A stretch of 64,000 nucleotides of DNA from Ancistrus triradiatus (lineage: Eukaryota; Chordata; Actinopteri; Siluriformes; Loricariidae). The notes beneath the pieces were generated by a model. That model did no database searches. It saw nothing but the letters and a program-made list of their open reading frames with translations, and was not told the origin of the DNA. The translations under genes were made by a program, and so were the position numbers. Location: contig JAJAGP010000181.1 in the NCBI GenBank assembly GCA_025084515.1, positions 62,001-126,000 on the forward strand. The letters are read 5' to 3'. This document shows positions 32,578-44,824 of this stretch, one piece after another (position 1 is the first letter of the stretch; each line of letters begins with the position of its first letter).

Positions 32578-32958
32578 TCTGAATCAGGTTTCTTAAGGAC
32601 AGGGGTTATAGCAGCATTTTTTAAGGCAAGAGGTACGATGCCTGAGGACAGCGAGAGATTCACCATCTGACAAATAGAAGGAGATAGAACCAGAGCACAC
32701 TTCTTGAGAAGAGCAGTAAGAGCAGGATCAAGAGAGGAAGTGGATGGTCGAGAGTCAGAAATGACCTTGGAGATGTAATTTTCATCAACCAAGGAGAAAT
32801 AGGAGAACCTACTGGTACATTGTGGAACAAAGAAATCAGAAGAGGAAAAAGAAGCAGTTAGTAGATGAAGTAAGGTCACGACAGATGGAGGAAGCCTTAT
32901 CTGCAAAGTAGTGAAGGAAAGAGTTACAGAGATCAGTGGAAGCAGAGACCTGAAGGGA

Positions 32959-33260
32959 AGGGATTGGACATAGTAATTAGGAGATAATCTAAACTTGTAA
33001 AGTTGCTTTGAGACAATGCTCCATTGTAAAAAGCGCTATATAAATAAATCTGACTTGACTTGACTTGACTTGACTTGGACTTGACTTGACTTGACTTGAC
33101 TTGACTTGACTTGACTTGACTTGACTTGACTTGACTTGACTTGACTTGACTTGACTTGACCTGACCTGACCTGACCTGACCTGACCTGACCTGACCTGAC
33201 CTGACCTGACCTGACCTGACCTGACCTGACCTGACCTGACCTGGTTTGACCTGGTTTGAC
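32959..33260 (+). repeat. L2 tail with expanded pentanucleotide array
   Basis: About 90 bp of the common L2 3' end is followed by a (TGACT)n array to about 33150. It then switches cleanly to (TGACC)n until about 33240, finishing with GGTTTGACCTGGTTTGAC. The insertion lies in the endonuclease-RT linker of the second L2-group LINE. Confidence 0.9.
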
Positions 33261-34665
33261 AGAGGGTTGACAAGTTCATTAACAACAGAAAAAAGTTGAC
33301 GAGGGTTAACACCAGAGGACTGGATGCGAGCAGTAAAATATGCAGAGCGCGCAGTGTTTAGTGCTGCTTTATACTTTACAAGATGGTCGTTGTAGGCTAA
33401 CTGGTGAACTTGTAGGCCAGATTTTTTTATACATGTGCTCAGGGCACCTTCCTGCAGTTTTTAAAGTCCGAAGCTGAGAAGTAAACCAGAGAGACATATG
33501 AGCAGAGGGAGCAGAGATGGTGCGAACTGGGGCAAGAGAGTCTAGAGTGGAAGAGACAATATTATTATTATCTGAGCTTTGGAGCAGGACAAATTAGGTC
33601 TAAAATATGGCCACGGTTGTGAGTGGGAAATGAAACGTTGCAAGAGATCGAAGCAGTTGAGTAAAGAAAGAAAATCATTGGTAGCAACAGAAGGAACATC
33701 AAGGTGAATATTAAAGTCACCGAGAACAATCAGAGATGCAAAAGATGAACTCATAGTGGATAGCAAATCAGCAAACTCAGACAAAATATCAGGAATAAGA
33801 GTCTTTGGAGGACGATAGACCAGTAACAGACCAGTTAGACTGGATGTTGAATGTAACTTTAGTGCTAAAAATTCAAAAGTGTCTATATCACAGAGCTTAT
33901 GTTGAAATATTCTTACAAAGTTATTAGATATAACAGCCAAACCACCACCATGACCAGCAAGCCTCGGGGCACAAATGTAGCTAAAACCAATAGGAGTAGC
34001 TGCATAGTGGTGATAAAAGTCACCAGGAATATGTCAGGTTTCAGTCAAACACAGAATATCGACATTATGTTCAGATATAAGGTCATTGATCAGCACAGCC
34101 TTGTCCGATAATGATCTGCAGTTTAACAGAGCCAGGGTAGAAGCTACAGCCAGTGTAGACCCACTTATAGGAGTATTAGCAGATCGTGGGAGCTCCCGCA
34201 GAAGCCCATAGTCTACTCCACGAGTCAGCTTAGAAGTACGCCTAGGCCACCGTGAAGCAGACACAATGGGAATGAAGAAAGTGGTGTGTTAGCTGAGGTG
34301 GAGGATTTTTTCCGGCCACGATGGAGGTAGTGATAGTTCCAGTTAACTGGTAACTGCAGTAACAGGAACAGTTATGTTAGCAAACAGCAGAATGGAGGAG
34401 CGGTAACCCACCCATTAGTCTGACGCCAGCGGGCACAGTAAGAAAGCTCGGCACAAACCCAGAGAAGCATGCTATTACCGGCAGTCCATGGCAGCCAGAA
34501 AAAAGGTGAAAATACAGCAACCCACAGGTCCAACGTCAGAATGAAGCAACAAAATTAGCCACGGAGAAGGAAAACTGATTGGTTAGACGAGAGTGGCAGC
34601 CGACAAACTTCAACGCGCAACGTGCCCCGGAATCGGAAATGATTAGTGATTCAGTGATGACTTAA

Positions 34666-34838
34666 AATTGAATTAAATTCTTTAAAAATCCTACAATGTG
34701 ATTTCCTGGATGTTTTTGCCTCATTTTGTCTCTCATAGTTGAAGTGTACCTATGATGGAAATTACAGACCTCTCTCATCTTTCTAAGTAGGAGAACTTGC
34801 GCAATCATTGGCTGACTAAATACTTTTTTGCCCCACTG
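34666..34838 (+). mobile_element. Solo right end of a CAGTGGGGC-family Tc1
   Basis: Only the right terminal repeat is present, ending TACTTTTTTGCCCCACTG with TA at 34839-34840. The left part and gene are absent. Confidence 0.85.
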
Positions 34839-35586
34839 TATATGAAGATCTAAAACGAAAGCACCCCATGATGTTTAATGTTACTCCTTGTGGAAGACAA
34901 GGTTTCCTGTGGGAAAACATGGGCCTCAACACCAAGTACGCAAAGTTCGGACTACTTCCTAAGTCTGGACTAGGAAGTTCGACTTGCGTGTACTTTCTCC
35001 CGATGAACGAAGGACGCAGTTCAGTTATTCTACAATTGGAACAGCAGCGTACTTGGCTATGGAGACAACATGGTTTACTTTTTACACCTAGATAACAACC
35101 TAAATCATCTTGTATAAAGCCTGCCAGTGGTGGAAGAAGTGCTCAGATCTTTTACTTCCCATTGAATAGTTTAACCTACGTGTAACAACGGACCGATCAC
35201 ATTTAAGCATAAATAAAATCTTTCCCAAACATACAGTGGGGCAAAAAAGTATTTAGTCAGCCACTGATTGTGCACGTTCTCCTACTTACAAAGATGAGAG
35301 AGGTCTGTAATTTCCATCATAGCTACTCTTCAACTATGAGAGACAAAATGAGAAAAAACACATTGTAGAATTTTTAAAGAATTTAATTTTAAATCATGGT
35401 GGAAAATAAGTATTTGGTCACCCACAAACAAGCAAAATTTCTGGCTCTCACAGACCTGTAATAACTTCTTTAAGAAGTTCTTCTGTCCTCCACTCGTTAC
35501 CTGTATTAATGGCACTTGTTTGATCTCGTTATCTTTATAAAAGATACCTGTCCACAGCCTCAAACAGTCAGACTCCAAACTCAACC

Positions 35587-35802
35587 ATGGCCAAGACCAA
35601 AGAGCTGTCGAAGGACACCAGGCTGGGAAGACTGAATCTACAATAGGCAAGCAGGTTGGTGTGAATAAATCAACTGTGGGAGCAATTGTAAGAAAATGGA
35701 AGACAAACAAGACCACTGATAATCTGCCTCGATCTGGAGCCGCGTGCAAGATCTCATCCCATGGGTCAAAATGATCATGAGAATGGTGAGCAAAAATACC
35801 AG

Positions 35803-35856
<54 letters not shown>

Positions 35857-36485
35857 AAACCACTGCTCTCCAAAAAGAACATTGCTTCCATTATGTGGCA
35901 CATGGACAGCCCAAGAAGACTACTGGAAAAAGCATTTTTCTTATAAGTGACAAGTGACAAGTGATATCATGTGGTCAGATGAAACCAAAATAGAACTTTT
36001 TGGTAAAAACTCAACTCGTCGTGTTTGGAAGAAGAAGAACACCATACCTACTGTGAAGCATGGGGGTGGAAACATCATGCTTTGGGGCTGTTTTCCCGCA
36101 AGGGAGACAGGACGACTGATCCGTGTTAAGCAAAGAATGAATGGGGGCAAAACCTCCTTCCATCACTGAGAGCATTGATGATGGAACGTGGCTGGGTCTT
36201 CCAGCATGACAATGATCCCAAACACACCCCTCAGGCAACAAAGTGGCTCAGAAAAAAATATTTCAAGGTCCTGAAGTGGCCTAGCCAGTCTCCAGACCTC
36301 AACCCCATAGATAATTTGTGAAGTCCATGTTGCCCAGTGACAGACCAAAAACATCACTGCTCTAGAGGAGATCTGCATGGAGGAATGAGCCAAAGTACCA
36401 GTCACAGTGTGCAAACCTGGTGAAGACTTACAGGAAACATTTGACCTCTGCCATTGCCAACAACGGTTATGTTACAAAGTATTGA
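35587..36485 (+). pseudogene. Broken and chimeric Tc1-like transposase, copy C
   Basis: ATG is kept at 35587 and the TGA at 36483-36485. The N-terminal helix-turn-helix is shortened. After AAAAATACCAGA an (AC)n tract (35804-35852) and about 85 bp reading KNHCSPKRTLLPLCG in one frame replace the expected stretch up to the WSDETK block. That substitute fits the KPLLSKKNIA..MW block of a different Tc1 family. A second catalytic block QHDNDPKHT is present near 36205, and the third region is eroded. Confidence 0.85.
35804..35852. repeat. (AC)n microsatellite inside transposase copy C
   Basis: An uninterrupted AC tract sits at the junction between two transposase sequence types. Confidence 0.95.
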
Positions 36486-36497
36486 GTTGAACTTTTG

Positions 36498-37445
36498 ACA
36501 CCCTCCAAAGTTTTAAGTCTAGGCTAAAGACATACTTATTTACGCAGGCTTTTGACTAGATTTAGACCAGGATGCATGGCTTGGGTCGCTGGGGCCGGAG
36601 TCTGGAGTCATGTCTGGCCTGCCTGCCTTGTCCGCTAGCCGGGAGTGTCGAGTGGGCGGTCTGGCTGACCTAGGCTTCGGTCCTCGTGATCTTGACTCAT
36701 GCATCCTTGCCTTAGAATAAGGGCAGAGCTGGGGGTTCATAGTCAAAGAGTCTTATGGTGATCAGAGACGTTGGGTTGCTGTCTTCTGCCGCTCGTGGGG
36801 TTGCCAATGTCTCATGTGATCCCTCTTGGCTGTGTTTCCTACCAGTTCTCCTCTTTCTAGCTTTCTAGCTATGCTGTCTATAGCTAATGCTGCCGGGGGG
36901 CGTCTCATGCTTACACTTGGCATCAGTGATTGACATGGCATCAGTGATTGTTAAATAAACACTGTGCTCTTAATCAATAACTAATTACATTTTCTGTTTT
37001 CTCTCCGAGCTGTGTTCCATCATTTTTCCGGCCCCACACATGATGTTTTCATTCTGATGGAGCTCCACTGTGCATAATTCACATTTCATTCGACCATGAC
37101 TCCATGACTTTAGTTTCCGCTCTTAGATTTATATCATACCCCGGACACTTAATGTCGATGTGCATACTTCACATTTTATTCGACCTTTGACTCCATGACT
37201 TTAGTTCGCTCTTAGATTTATCATCTACGCCGCCCAAGGAGGAGGTTGGGTCCCTTTTTGAGTCTTGGTCCTCCCAAAGTTTCTTCCTAGAACTAGGGAG
37301 TTTTTCCTTGCCACTGTCGCCCTAGGCTTGCTCAATTTGGGATTGGACGTAGTTATTAGGAGATAATCTAAACTTGTAAAGTTGCTTTGAGACAATGCTC
37401 CATTGTAAAAAGCGCTATATAAATAAATCTGACTTGACTTGACTT
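36498..37445 (+). mobile_element. L2-type LINE tail inserted in Tc1 copy C
   Basis: A 5'-truncated copy starts ACACCCTCCAAAGTTTTAAG and ends in GACTTGACTT. It is flanked by the target duplication TTGAACTTTTG (36487-36497 and 37444-37454; the first three bases overlap the tail and are ambiguous). Confidence 0.93.
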
Positions 37446-37751
37446 GAACTTTTGTTATTAACAAAATACTTATTTTCCACCATAAATTACAATTAAATTC
37501 TTTAAAAATCCTACAATGTAATTTCCTGGATTTTTTTTTTCTCATTTTGTCTCTCATATTTGAAGTGTACCTACGATAAGTTACAGACCTCTCTCATCTT
37601 TCTAAGTAGGAGAACTTGCACAATCAGTGGCTGACTACTTTTTTGCCCCACTGCCATGCAAAACTGAACTTGTTAATTAACTTGTCAGTGACACCATAGA
37701 TGTACTTTCTTGAGTGACCCACATGGTGGAGACATTTTAACTGCAGATGCT

Positions 37752-38405
37752 ATGAGTTAGGGTGTACTCGCACTGTGCTGGAGCACGGTTCAAGGCGCAG
37801 TGCTCACACTGGGTTCACCAAAATGCGTTCGGGCATGCTTTCGTCATCACGATACGTGCTCGCACAGCACAGAGGATTTCATGGTTGTACATGTGTGATC
37901 GGGTAATTACATACTTTTGTGCCTTTCGTTGCTTTTGTTTTGTGCATGCTGACACGCAGCCCTAATACACCTTATAATAAATTCATTAATTATGCAGCTC
38001 ACTGATTTTCGGCTTCTAGTTCAGAATGTATAACACGGGCTCACACAACACAGTGTTTATGCTTGTATTTACTATATGGCTTTTTTTCCACTTTGTGCAG
38101 GCTGACACACAGCCCTAATACACCTTACAAAAAATGCATTAAGTATGCAGTGCACTGATTTTCGGCTTGTTTTGCTTCACATACAACATGGGCTCACACA
38201 GCACAGTGGACTTTATGCTTGTACTTACTATGTGCCTTTTTTTCTTTCACTTTGTTCACACTGACACACAGCTCTAATAAGCCTTATAATAAATTTAGGC
38301 TTCTAATGCTGCACGTAAGACATTTTTCACGGAGGCAGCAGACGTTGATCTCTGTGCTGGAGCACGATTCGCAATCACACTATATGCATGCCACGCCTTA
38401 GTCCA
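37752..38405 (+). repeat. AGGGTGTACTC-ended repeat, copy 2, with internal tandem units
   Basis: It starts AGGGTGTACTCGCACTGTGC and contains three successive variants of a roughly 125-bp unit. Each has 'gctgacac(a/g)cagccctaata', then 'gcactgattttcggctt' and 'atgcttgtattta'. It is non-coding and related to 32062-32577. Confidence 0.65.
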
Positions 38406-39658
38406 GTGAATCGCGCTCGAGCCCACCTCTTCAATCATGCCAGAGATTAAAAATTGTTTTTTGGTCACCTAAGCATTGGTGTAGTTATCATATTTGTGTT
38501 TTTAGCTTTACTTTCATGTTGTACTATATAACGGATTAGAAGGTTAATTAGTCGACGTGTTGAAGAATCTGTTACCAAGTCTTTGTTTGCAAATAATTTT
38601 ATGACCAAAGAAAATGGTTGTAGTTGTTAAAGACTCTAGGTCTTCTAAATGGGGTAATCATAAGGAATCATTTTCTTTTATTCCATTTTTTTCTTTTATT
38701 CCACTTTAATTATATTAATCAATTTTGAGCAATTGTGAACTATGAAATGTTTAAGGTACATCCTGATTATTACAGCATGTAAGGGGGAGCTGTTAGGTAT
38801 TTTGCAAACGAATGACTGTGGTTTCAGCTTGGGGTTGGTTCCATGACCGTGTAAAGCCTTGATCATTTTACCTGGCTGCCCTCCACTCCTAAAATGCATT
38901 TCTAGGTTGGTACAATTCTCAGACTCCCAGTTTCTAATATGTTACGGTTTTAAGCTACCTTTCTCTTCTGCCAGATATAACTTTTAGAAGAGATCGCTCT
39001 ATTACTGTTAGAGTTTGTTTACAGAGTTTACTGTCTGTTCTATAAGTCAAATGTAGAACAAAGATGTGATTGGCACTGTCAGCAATGTTTCTCTCACACT
39101 TAAAAGCTAAATCCCCATTCCCATGACTTATCTTTAACCCTTCACACACACACAACGTTGCTTGTCTCAATGTATAAGTATTTTCTGCTTATCTATAATA
39201 AATCGGAAGATCTTGAATCCTCTTGTGTGTACTCTGTCTTTCCCAGGGGCTTGTAAGGAAAACCTGAGAGCTCACTCCCCATATCTTAGGGTCGATAAAC
39301 CTAGAAGGATTGAATCTTACAGTTTGACCCACCCAGGCTTCCGTTCTGCACAAAGATTTGTTATGCTGAAATGGCAGAATCAGAAGCAAAATCAGAGTGC
39401 TTAAACTTAATTTAGCAAAGAAATCAGGAGTGATGTGTGGAAATATTTCGACTTCAAAGCAGATAAGGACTGAAAGCCAAAGGACACAAACAAGCCAGCA
39501 GCTTCGGCTCCTCACTACGATACGTCATCACATCTGACATATTGGTCCATATTGGTAGGGATAGTACAACAGCATATGCACAATAATATTTACTAGTATA
39601 GTGTTGAGTCTGCAGTCTCTAATGCAAGGTAATTCATGCTGTGCTGTGAACAGACTTT
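38406..39658. other. Intron 1 stretch without recognised features
   Basis: No coding or repeat family is recognised here. A 25-base A run (39659-39683) follows. Confidence 0.4.
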
Positions 39659-40221
39659 AAAAAAAAAAAAAAAAAAAAAAAAAGCTCTGCTTACTTCAAA
39701 TTAAATTGGCACAACTGCTTTACACAGCTGTTTTATGGTTCAAAGAACCTCAGATTACGGCTGGGCGATATGGGCTAAAAATCATATCTCAATATTCATA
39801 TCGTGATATACAATACATATGTATATACAGTGCCTTGCAAAAGTATTCGGCCCCCTTGAACTTTTCAACCTTTTGCCACATTTCAGGCTTCAAACATAAA
39901 GATATGAAAATGTAATTTTTTGTGAAGAATCAACAACAAGTGAGACACAATCGTGAAGTGAAACGAAATTTATTGGATATTTTAAACTTTTTTTAGAAAT
40001 AAAAAACTGAAAAGTGGGGCGTGCAAAATTATTCGGCCCCTTTACTTTCAGTGCAGCAAACTCACTCCAGAAGTTCAGTGAGGATCTCTGAATGATCCAA
40101 TGTTGACCTAAATGACTGATGATGATAAATAGAATCCACCTGTGTGTAATCAAGTCTCCGATATAATGCACATTGCTCTGTGATAGTCTCAGAGTTTCTG
40201 TTTAAAGCGCCAGAGAGCATC

Positions 40222-41373
40222 ATGAAGACCAAGGAACACACCAGGCAGGTCCGAGATACCTGTTGTGGAGAAGTTTTTTAAAAGCTGGATTTGGGATACA
40301 AAAAAGATTTCCCAAGCTTTTAAACATGCTCAAGGAGCACTGTGCAAAGCGATCATATTGCAATGGAAAGAGTATCAGACCACTGCAAATCTACCCAGAC
40401 AGACCGGCCGTCCCTCGAAACCTTCAGCTCAAACAAGGAGACAAGACCTGATAGAGGATGCAGCCAAGAGGGGCCATGATCACTCTGGATGAACTGCAGA
40501 GATCTACAGCTGAGGTGGCAGACTCTGGGGTCCCATAGGACAAACAAATCTGGCCTTTATGGAAGAGTGGCAAGAAGAAAGCCATTTCTCAAAGATATCC
40601 ATAAAAAGTTTGCCACAAGCCACCTGGGAGACACACCAAACATGTGGAAGAAGGTGCTCTGGTCAGACAAACTTTTTGGCCACAATGCAAAAACGTTATG
40701 TTTGCCGTAAAAGCAACACAGCTCATAACCCTGAACCCACACCCTCACCCCCACTGTCAAACATGGTGGTGGGAAGCATCATGGTTTGGGCCTGCTTTTC
40801 TTCAGCAGGGAACAGGGAAGATGGTTAAAATTGATGGGAGATGGATGGAGCCAAATACAGGACCATTCTGGAAGAAATCCTGTTGGAGTCTGCAAAAGAC
40901 CTGAGACTGGGACGGAGATTTATCTTCCAACAAGACAATGATCCAAAACATAAAGCAAAAATCTAACAATGGAATGGTTCACAAATAAATGTATCCAGGT
41001 TTGTTGGGACTGTGGTATCCTAGCGGTTAAGGTACTGGACTATGGACCAGAGGGTGCAGGGTTTCAAATCCCACCCTCTGCCAAGGTGCCACTGTTTGGG
41101 TCCTTGAGCAAGACCCCTAACCCACAAGTTGCTGGCTTTGTAAAGACTATCAATTGTAAGTGTCGCTCTGGATAAAAGGGAGCGTCCCTGCTAAATGCTG
41201 TAAATGTAAATGTAAATGTGTAGAATGGGCCAAGTCAAAGTCCAGACCTGAATCCAATCAGGAATCTGTGGAAAGAGCTGAAAACTGCTCTGAGCTCGAG
41301 CTGTTTTGCAAGGAAGAATGGGACAAAACTTGCAGCTGTAATCGCAGCAAAAGGTGGCGCTACAAAGTATTAA
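40222..41373 (+). pseudogene. Broken Tc1-like transposase, CAGTGCC family
   Basis: ATG at 40222 opens MKTKEHTRQVRDTC; a frameshift follows. Surviving blocks are the linker of the paired domain (NLPRQTGRPSKPSA near 40390), KKVLWSDKLFG (first Asp present, Glu changed to Lys), NMVVGSIMVWACFSSAG, QQDNDPKHKAK (second Asp), and after the SINE SQSPDLNPIRNLWKEL, where the third acidic position reads Arg. The end is AAGTATTAA at 41373. Two altered catalytic-region residues plus frameshifts make it inactive. Confidence 0.88.
41009..41222 (+). mobile_element. tRNA-derived SINE inserted in a Tc1 gene
   Basis: A box CTAGCGGTTAAGG and B box GGGTTTCAAATCCC are visible. The L2-like 3' tail CGCTCTGGATAAAAGGGAGC and CTGCTAAATGCTG ends in TAAATGTAAATGTAAATG. 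The insertion lies between CCAGGTTT and AGAATGGGCC of the transposase. Confidence 0.85.
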
Positions 41374-41734
41374 CGCAGGGGGCCGGTTTTTTTTTTTATT
41401 TCTAAAAAAGTTTAAAAATATCCAATAAATTTTGTTGCCACTTCACGATTGTGTCCCACTTGTTGTTGATTCTTCACAAAAAATTACAATTTCATCTCTT
41501 TATGGTTAAAGAGCCTGAAAATGTGGCAAAAGTTTGAAAGGTTCACAGGGGGCCAAATACTTTTGCAAGGCACTGGTATGTTCGATATACCTCTCATTCA
41601 CTACCAACCTCAAAGTCTAACACACACACACAAACTCCAATAGATCTTGATATTTTTAATGACACCCAACTTAAACTATTTGAAACATTTTTAGGAGGCT
41701 TATATAGCTACCACTTCTGAAAGTTAAACTTGTG

Positions 41735-42345
41735 GTAGCTAGCTATGGGCTGCTATAGCTAATGCTGCCGGGGTCTCATGCTACACTTGGCCATCAGTGA
41801 TTGACATGGCATCAGTGATTGTTAATAAACACTGTGCTCTTAATCAATAAACTACTACATTTTTTTCTGTTTTCTCTGTTTCTCCTCCGAGCTGTGTGCC
41901 GGCAGTTCCGGCCCCACACATGATGTGTACAATCTGATGGAGCTCCACTGTGCATAATTCACCATTTTATTCGACCATGAACTCCATGACTTTAGTTTCG
42001 CTCTTAGATTTTATCATCATCCTGGGCCACTTAATGTTCGATGTGAATACTTTTTCCCACATTTTATTCGAACCTTTGACTCCATGACTGTAGTTTGCTC
42101 TTAGATTTAGCTTCATCTACGCCGCCCAAGGAGGGTTGGGTCCCTGTTTTTGAGTCTTGGTCCTCCCAAGGTGTCTTTTCTTCCTAGAACTAGGGAGTTT
42201 TTTTCCGTGCCACTGTCGCCCTAGGCTTGCTCAATTTGGGATTGGACGTAGTTATTAGGAGATAATCTAAACTTGTAAAGTTGCTTTGAGACAATGCTCC
42301 ATTGTAAAAAGCGCTATATAAATAAATCTGACTTGACTTGACTTG
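41735..42345 (+). mobile_element. L2-type LINE tail
   Basis: It begins near AGCTAGCTATGGGCTGCTAT and ends at the TGACTTGACTTGACTTGG tail. It has many small insertions relative to the copy at 62020-62717, so it is among the more diverged tails. Confidence 0.8.
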
Positions 42346-42938
42346 GTCAATGGCATATTAGTCCTGTATGTGGTTCTTACTGTAAATGGTTTTCTGAGCA
42401 TGTATTTTTTCAATATTGCACTTACCAATGGCCAAATAAAGTCTGTAACCATAACATAGCATTCTTAGCCACTTCAGTTGCATCGCTTTGACAATATTAG
42501 TGAGACTCCCTTTCACTTCACTTCATTTTGGATGTCAAATGTATTTGGTTATAGGATAGAGCACTGCTTTAGTAATGCTGCTCCACTTCTCACGTTTTCA
42601 TTCATAAGGCTCAGGACAGCTTTACGATATTTGTAACTTAGTGTGTTTCAGGGCAGGAGGCTGAAAAGGATTCACAGTTTAGCGTGCTTCATATTGCATG
42701 TAGCGCGGATGTAAATTGCAGAACAGATTAGTAGTGATCGAACCCATGTTGATAAATTGTTTTCGTCATTCTGAACAGAATTCCTTTTGCTCATCTGACA
42801 CTTTGAATCCAAAACATCTTCAAACTACTGAGCCACGTTTTTTCTTTTTACCATCCACCAACTCTTCCTAAGCTTCCCTCGTGTGTGTCCCTCTGTTTCA
42901 TCAGGGCTGGGGAGTGAGAGTGGGAAGGGGCGTTATAG

Positions 42939-43054
42939 TAGCTGCGTCCCAATCCAGTGTCTGCATCCTTCGAAGGAAGCGGTTTACAAAGCTACAATGC
43001 GCCGCTATGACATAATCGGTCCTCAAATGCAGCCTCCGAATTGGGATGCAACTA
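42939..43054. mobile_element. 116-bp MITE with TAGYTGCRTCCCAAT ends
   Basis: TAGCTGCGTCCCAATCC and GAATTGGGATGCAACTA are inverted ends of a short element with no gene. Superfamily not assigned. Confidence 0.65.
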
Positions 43055-43441
43055 GGGTGAAGTCATGCAAGAGATAGACAGAGACAGGAGAATAGGCAAA
43101 CTCTGGCAGCTCTACAAGTACAATATGAACGCAGCGTAAACTATATCAATATAAACAATATTACCTCGTACAAAAATATGTCGATATTAGGCCTGCAACT
43201 AACGATTATTTTAATAATCGATTAATCGGTCGATTATTTTTTCAATTAATCGATGAAAGAAAGAAAGAAAAAAAAAACTTTCCATGTCTTTATTCAGAAA
43301 TATAACATTAAATAACAGAGCAAATAAGTGCTTACAATAAATGAATAATAATACATTAAATTTATTAATAAATTAAAATAACAAATTAAATAATAAAGAA
43401 AAATAAGTGCATTTCTGATGCAAACACTACATCCAACTCAT

Positions 43442-43687
43442 TCACTCCCTTTCTTTAGGAGCTTTGCATTGCAAGCCAAAAATGTCAACATGCTCCTGGC
43501 TAAAGCTGGCTCTCTTTTTAGAGACTATATTTCCTGCCACAGAAAATAAACGCTCAGACAGTGTTGAAGTAGCAAGAATGCATAAATAGGACTTGGCTAG
43601 CCTGGCCAATATAGGATATCTGTCTCTTAACTCCATAACTGTCATTATCCAGCTAACCAGCATCAACCGTGCTATTCCCGTTCGCAT
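43442..43687 (-). pseudogene. hAT transposase C-terminal dimerisation fragment
   Basis: The residues YPILARLAKSYLCILATSTL, then SERLFSVAGNIVSKKRASFS and QEHVDIFGL, are the conserved hAT dimerisation domain of ZBED-like transposases. Only this C-terminal portion is left; the catalytic domain has been lost. Confidence 0.92.
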
Positions 43688-43804
43688 AGTACGAGTGCGC
43701 CGTTACGTTTCCTCACTTCAAAACCGAACAAACTCGGGATATTGTGGTGACCTGCGCTGTTGCTGAGCTCCGATCATCCTCATCGGTGACTGCAACATGT
43801 TTTC

Positions 43805-44056
43805 TAGTGATGAGTCGGTCGCAACCGATCCGGCTCTAAGAGCCGGCTCTTTGAGATGAACGACAGGAGCCGGTTCCTGATTGTGAGCCGGTTTATATAT
43901 TTTTTTAATTTATTGTACATTCCTACACATTGCTGCTTATTGCACTTCTTGTTAGATGCTAAACTACATGTCATTGCGTTGTACTGTACACGTACACCTG
44001 TAATGACAAGAACGATGACAATAATAAAGTTTGAATCTAATCTAATTAATCTAATC

Positions 44057-44118
<62 letters not shown>

Positions 44119-44755
44119 TTAATGTTATATATATATATATCTATATATAGATCTATCTCTATATAGATATCTCTATATATCTCTCTATCTATATACTATC
44201 ATCCCTCCCCTCAGAGAAATCTTTTCTAAAAACAGGTCAGATCATAACAGAAAGGAGGAGCAGGATCAACCCCTCAGAGATGAGATCCTTGTTAAGGGTT
44301 TTTTTTATGCCAATCTTTATTAAAAATTGTAACCTGGATGTTTGCTTTTGCTTTTTTTCTTTTTTTGCACATTTTTATTTAGATTTTGTTGAGTGATGTT
44401 TGGTTGATGATGTCTTGTTTCCCTGTATATAGTTGCAAATATTAACAAATATTACACATAATCAGAGACCTGAGAGCAGATTGACCCCTGTACTTGAGAA
44501 TTTTATTATTTTACGGTGTTTCCAATTGAGTATATAAATAAAAAACATAGTTAATAATAACAAACATTTGTATATTAAGATATTATTTTGTTTTTACATT
44601 GGTAATTCATTTTACAAACACATAATTTGGTAATAAATTAAGCTACAAAAAAAATCTAAAGAGCCACTTGGGAGCTGAAAGAGCCGGCTGTTTTTTTTAG
44701 TGAGTTGAGCCAAAAGAACCGGCTCTCTGAAAAAGAGCCAAAATTCCCATCACTA
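43805..44755. mobile_element. Inner non-autonomous hAT element (AGTGATG ends)
   Basis: The ends TAGTGATGAGTCGGTCG and CCAAAATTCCCATCACTA enclose arms with repeated GAGCCGGCTC words. The target duplication ATGTTTTC is exact (43797-43804 and 44756-44763). The interior is non-coding and holds an (AT)n tract (44059-44114) and an ATCT-rich stretch to 44200. Confidence 0.92.
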
Positions 44756-44824
44756 ATGTTTTCGTTCGTTTCGAGGGCTGTATCAGCACGAGGGGTCAGA
44801 TCACTTTTGCAAAGTTTGCATGTT

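Larger units (their letters stand above)
31440..34264 (-). pseudogene. ORF2 (endonuclease-reverse transcriptase) of the second L2-group family
   Basis: Recognisable blocks are LLNCRSLSDKAVLINDLI and DILCLTET (endonuclease start), LIVLGDFNIHLD (catalytic Asp/Asn block), NAAITPVLKKPDSDSS (RT fingers), SVLGPILFTVYMLPIGSIIR, HCYADDTQLY (motif C) and NLGVLFDSTLSFTPHVKSV. Further blocks are SRLDYCNSLLYGLPSKSV and HITPVLAQLHWLPV. Motif A (DLSAAFDT) is missing, where a foreign repeat of 515 bp sits. Frameshifts are frequent, so the copy is inactive. Confidence 0.85.
31335..34640 (-). mobile_element. L2/CR1-group LINE of a second family, interrupted
   Basis: Reading right to left there is a 5' region (34640-34265), endonuclease start (34264-34034), endonuclease middle (33940-33542), an inserted L2 tail and pentanucleotide array (32959-33260), RT fingers (32906-32580), an inserted repeat (32062-32577), RT palm with YADD (32050-31930), and the C-terminal region (31823-31440). 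The order is that of a single ORF2. Confidence 0.8.
35234..37653 (+). mobile_element. Tc1-like transposon, CAGTGGGGC family, copy C, with an L2 insertion
   Basis: The left end is CAGTGGGGCAAAAAAGTATT preceded by TA (35232-35233). The right end is TTTTTTGCCCCACTG at 37653, followed by CC. An L2 tail lies at 36498-37445 in the right terminal region, and removing it and one TTGAACTTTTG copy restores the family sequence. Confidence 0.92.
39838..41575 (+). mobile_element. Tc1-like element, CAGTGCCTTGCAAAAG family, with SINE insert
   Basis: The ends are CAGTGCCTTGCAAAAGTATT and ATACTTTTGCAAGGCACTG, with TA at 39836-39837. Long terminal repeats are seen with internal repeats (TTTATTGGATATTTTAAACT). 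The SINE at 41009-41222 splits the transposase. Confidence 0.92.

Noticed and set aside
33049..33243. Pentanucleotide array considered as telomere-like sequence
   Set aside because: TGACT and TGACC are not telomeric repeats and the array follows directly from an L2 tail.
41009..41100. Possible tRNA gene
   Set aside because: A and B boxes are present, but the cloverleaf is not complete and the sequence continues into a SINE body and tail, as in two other copies.
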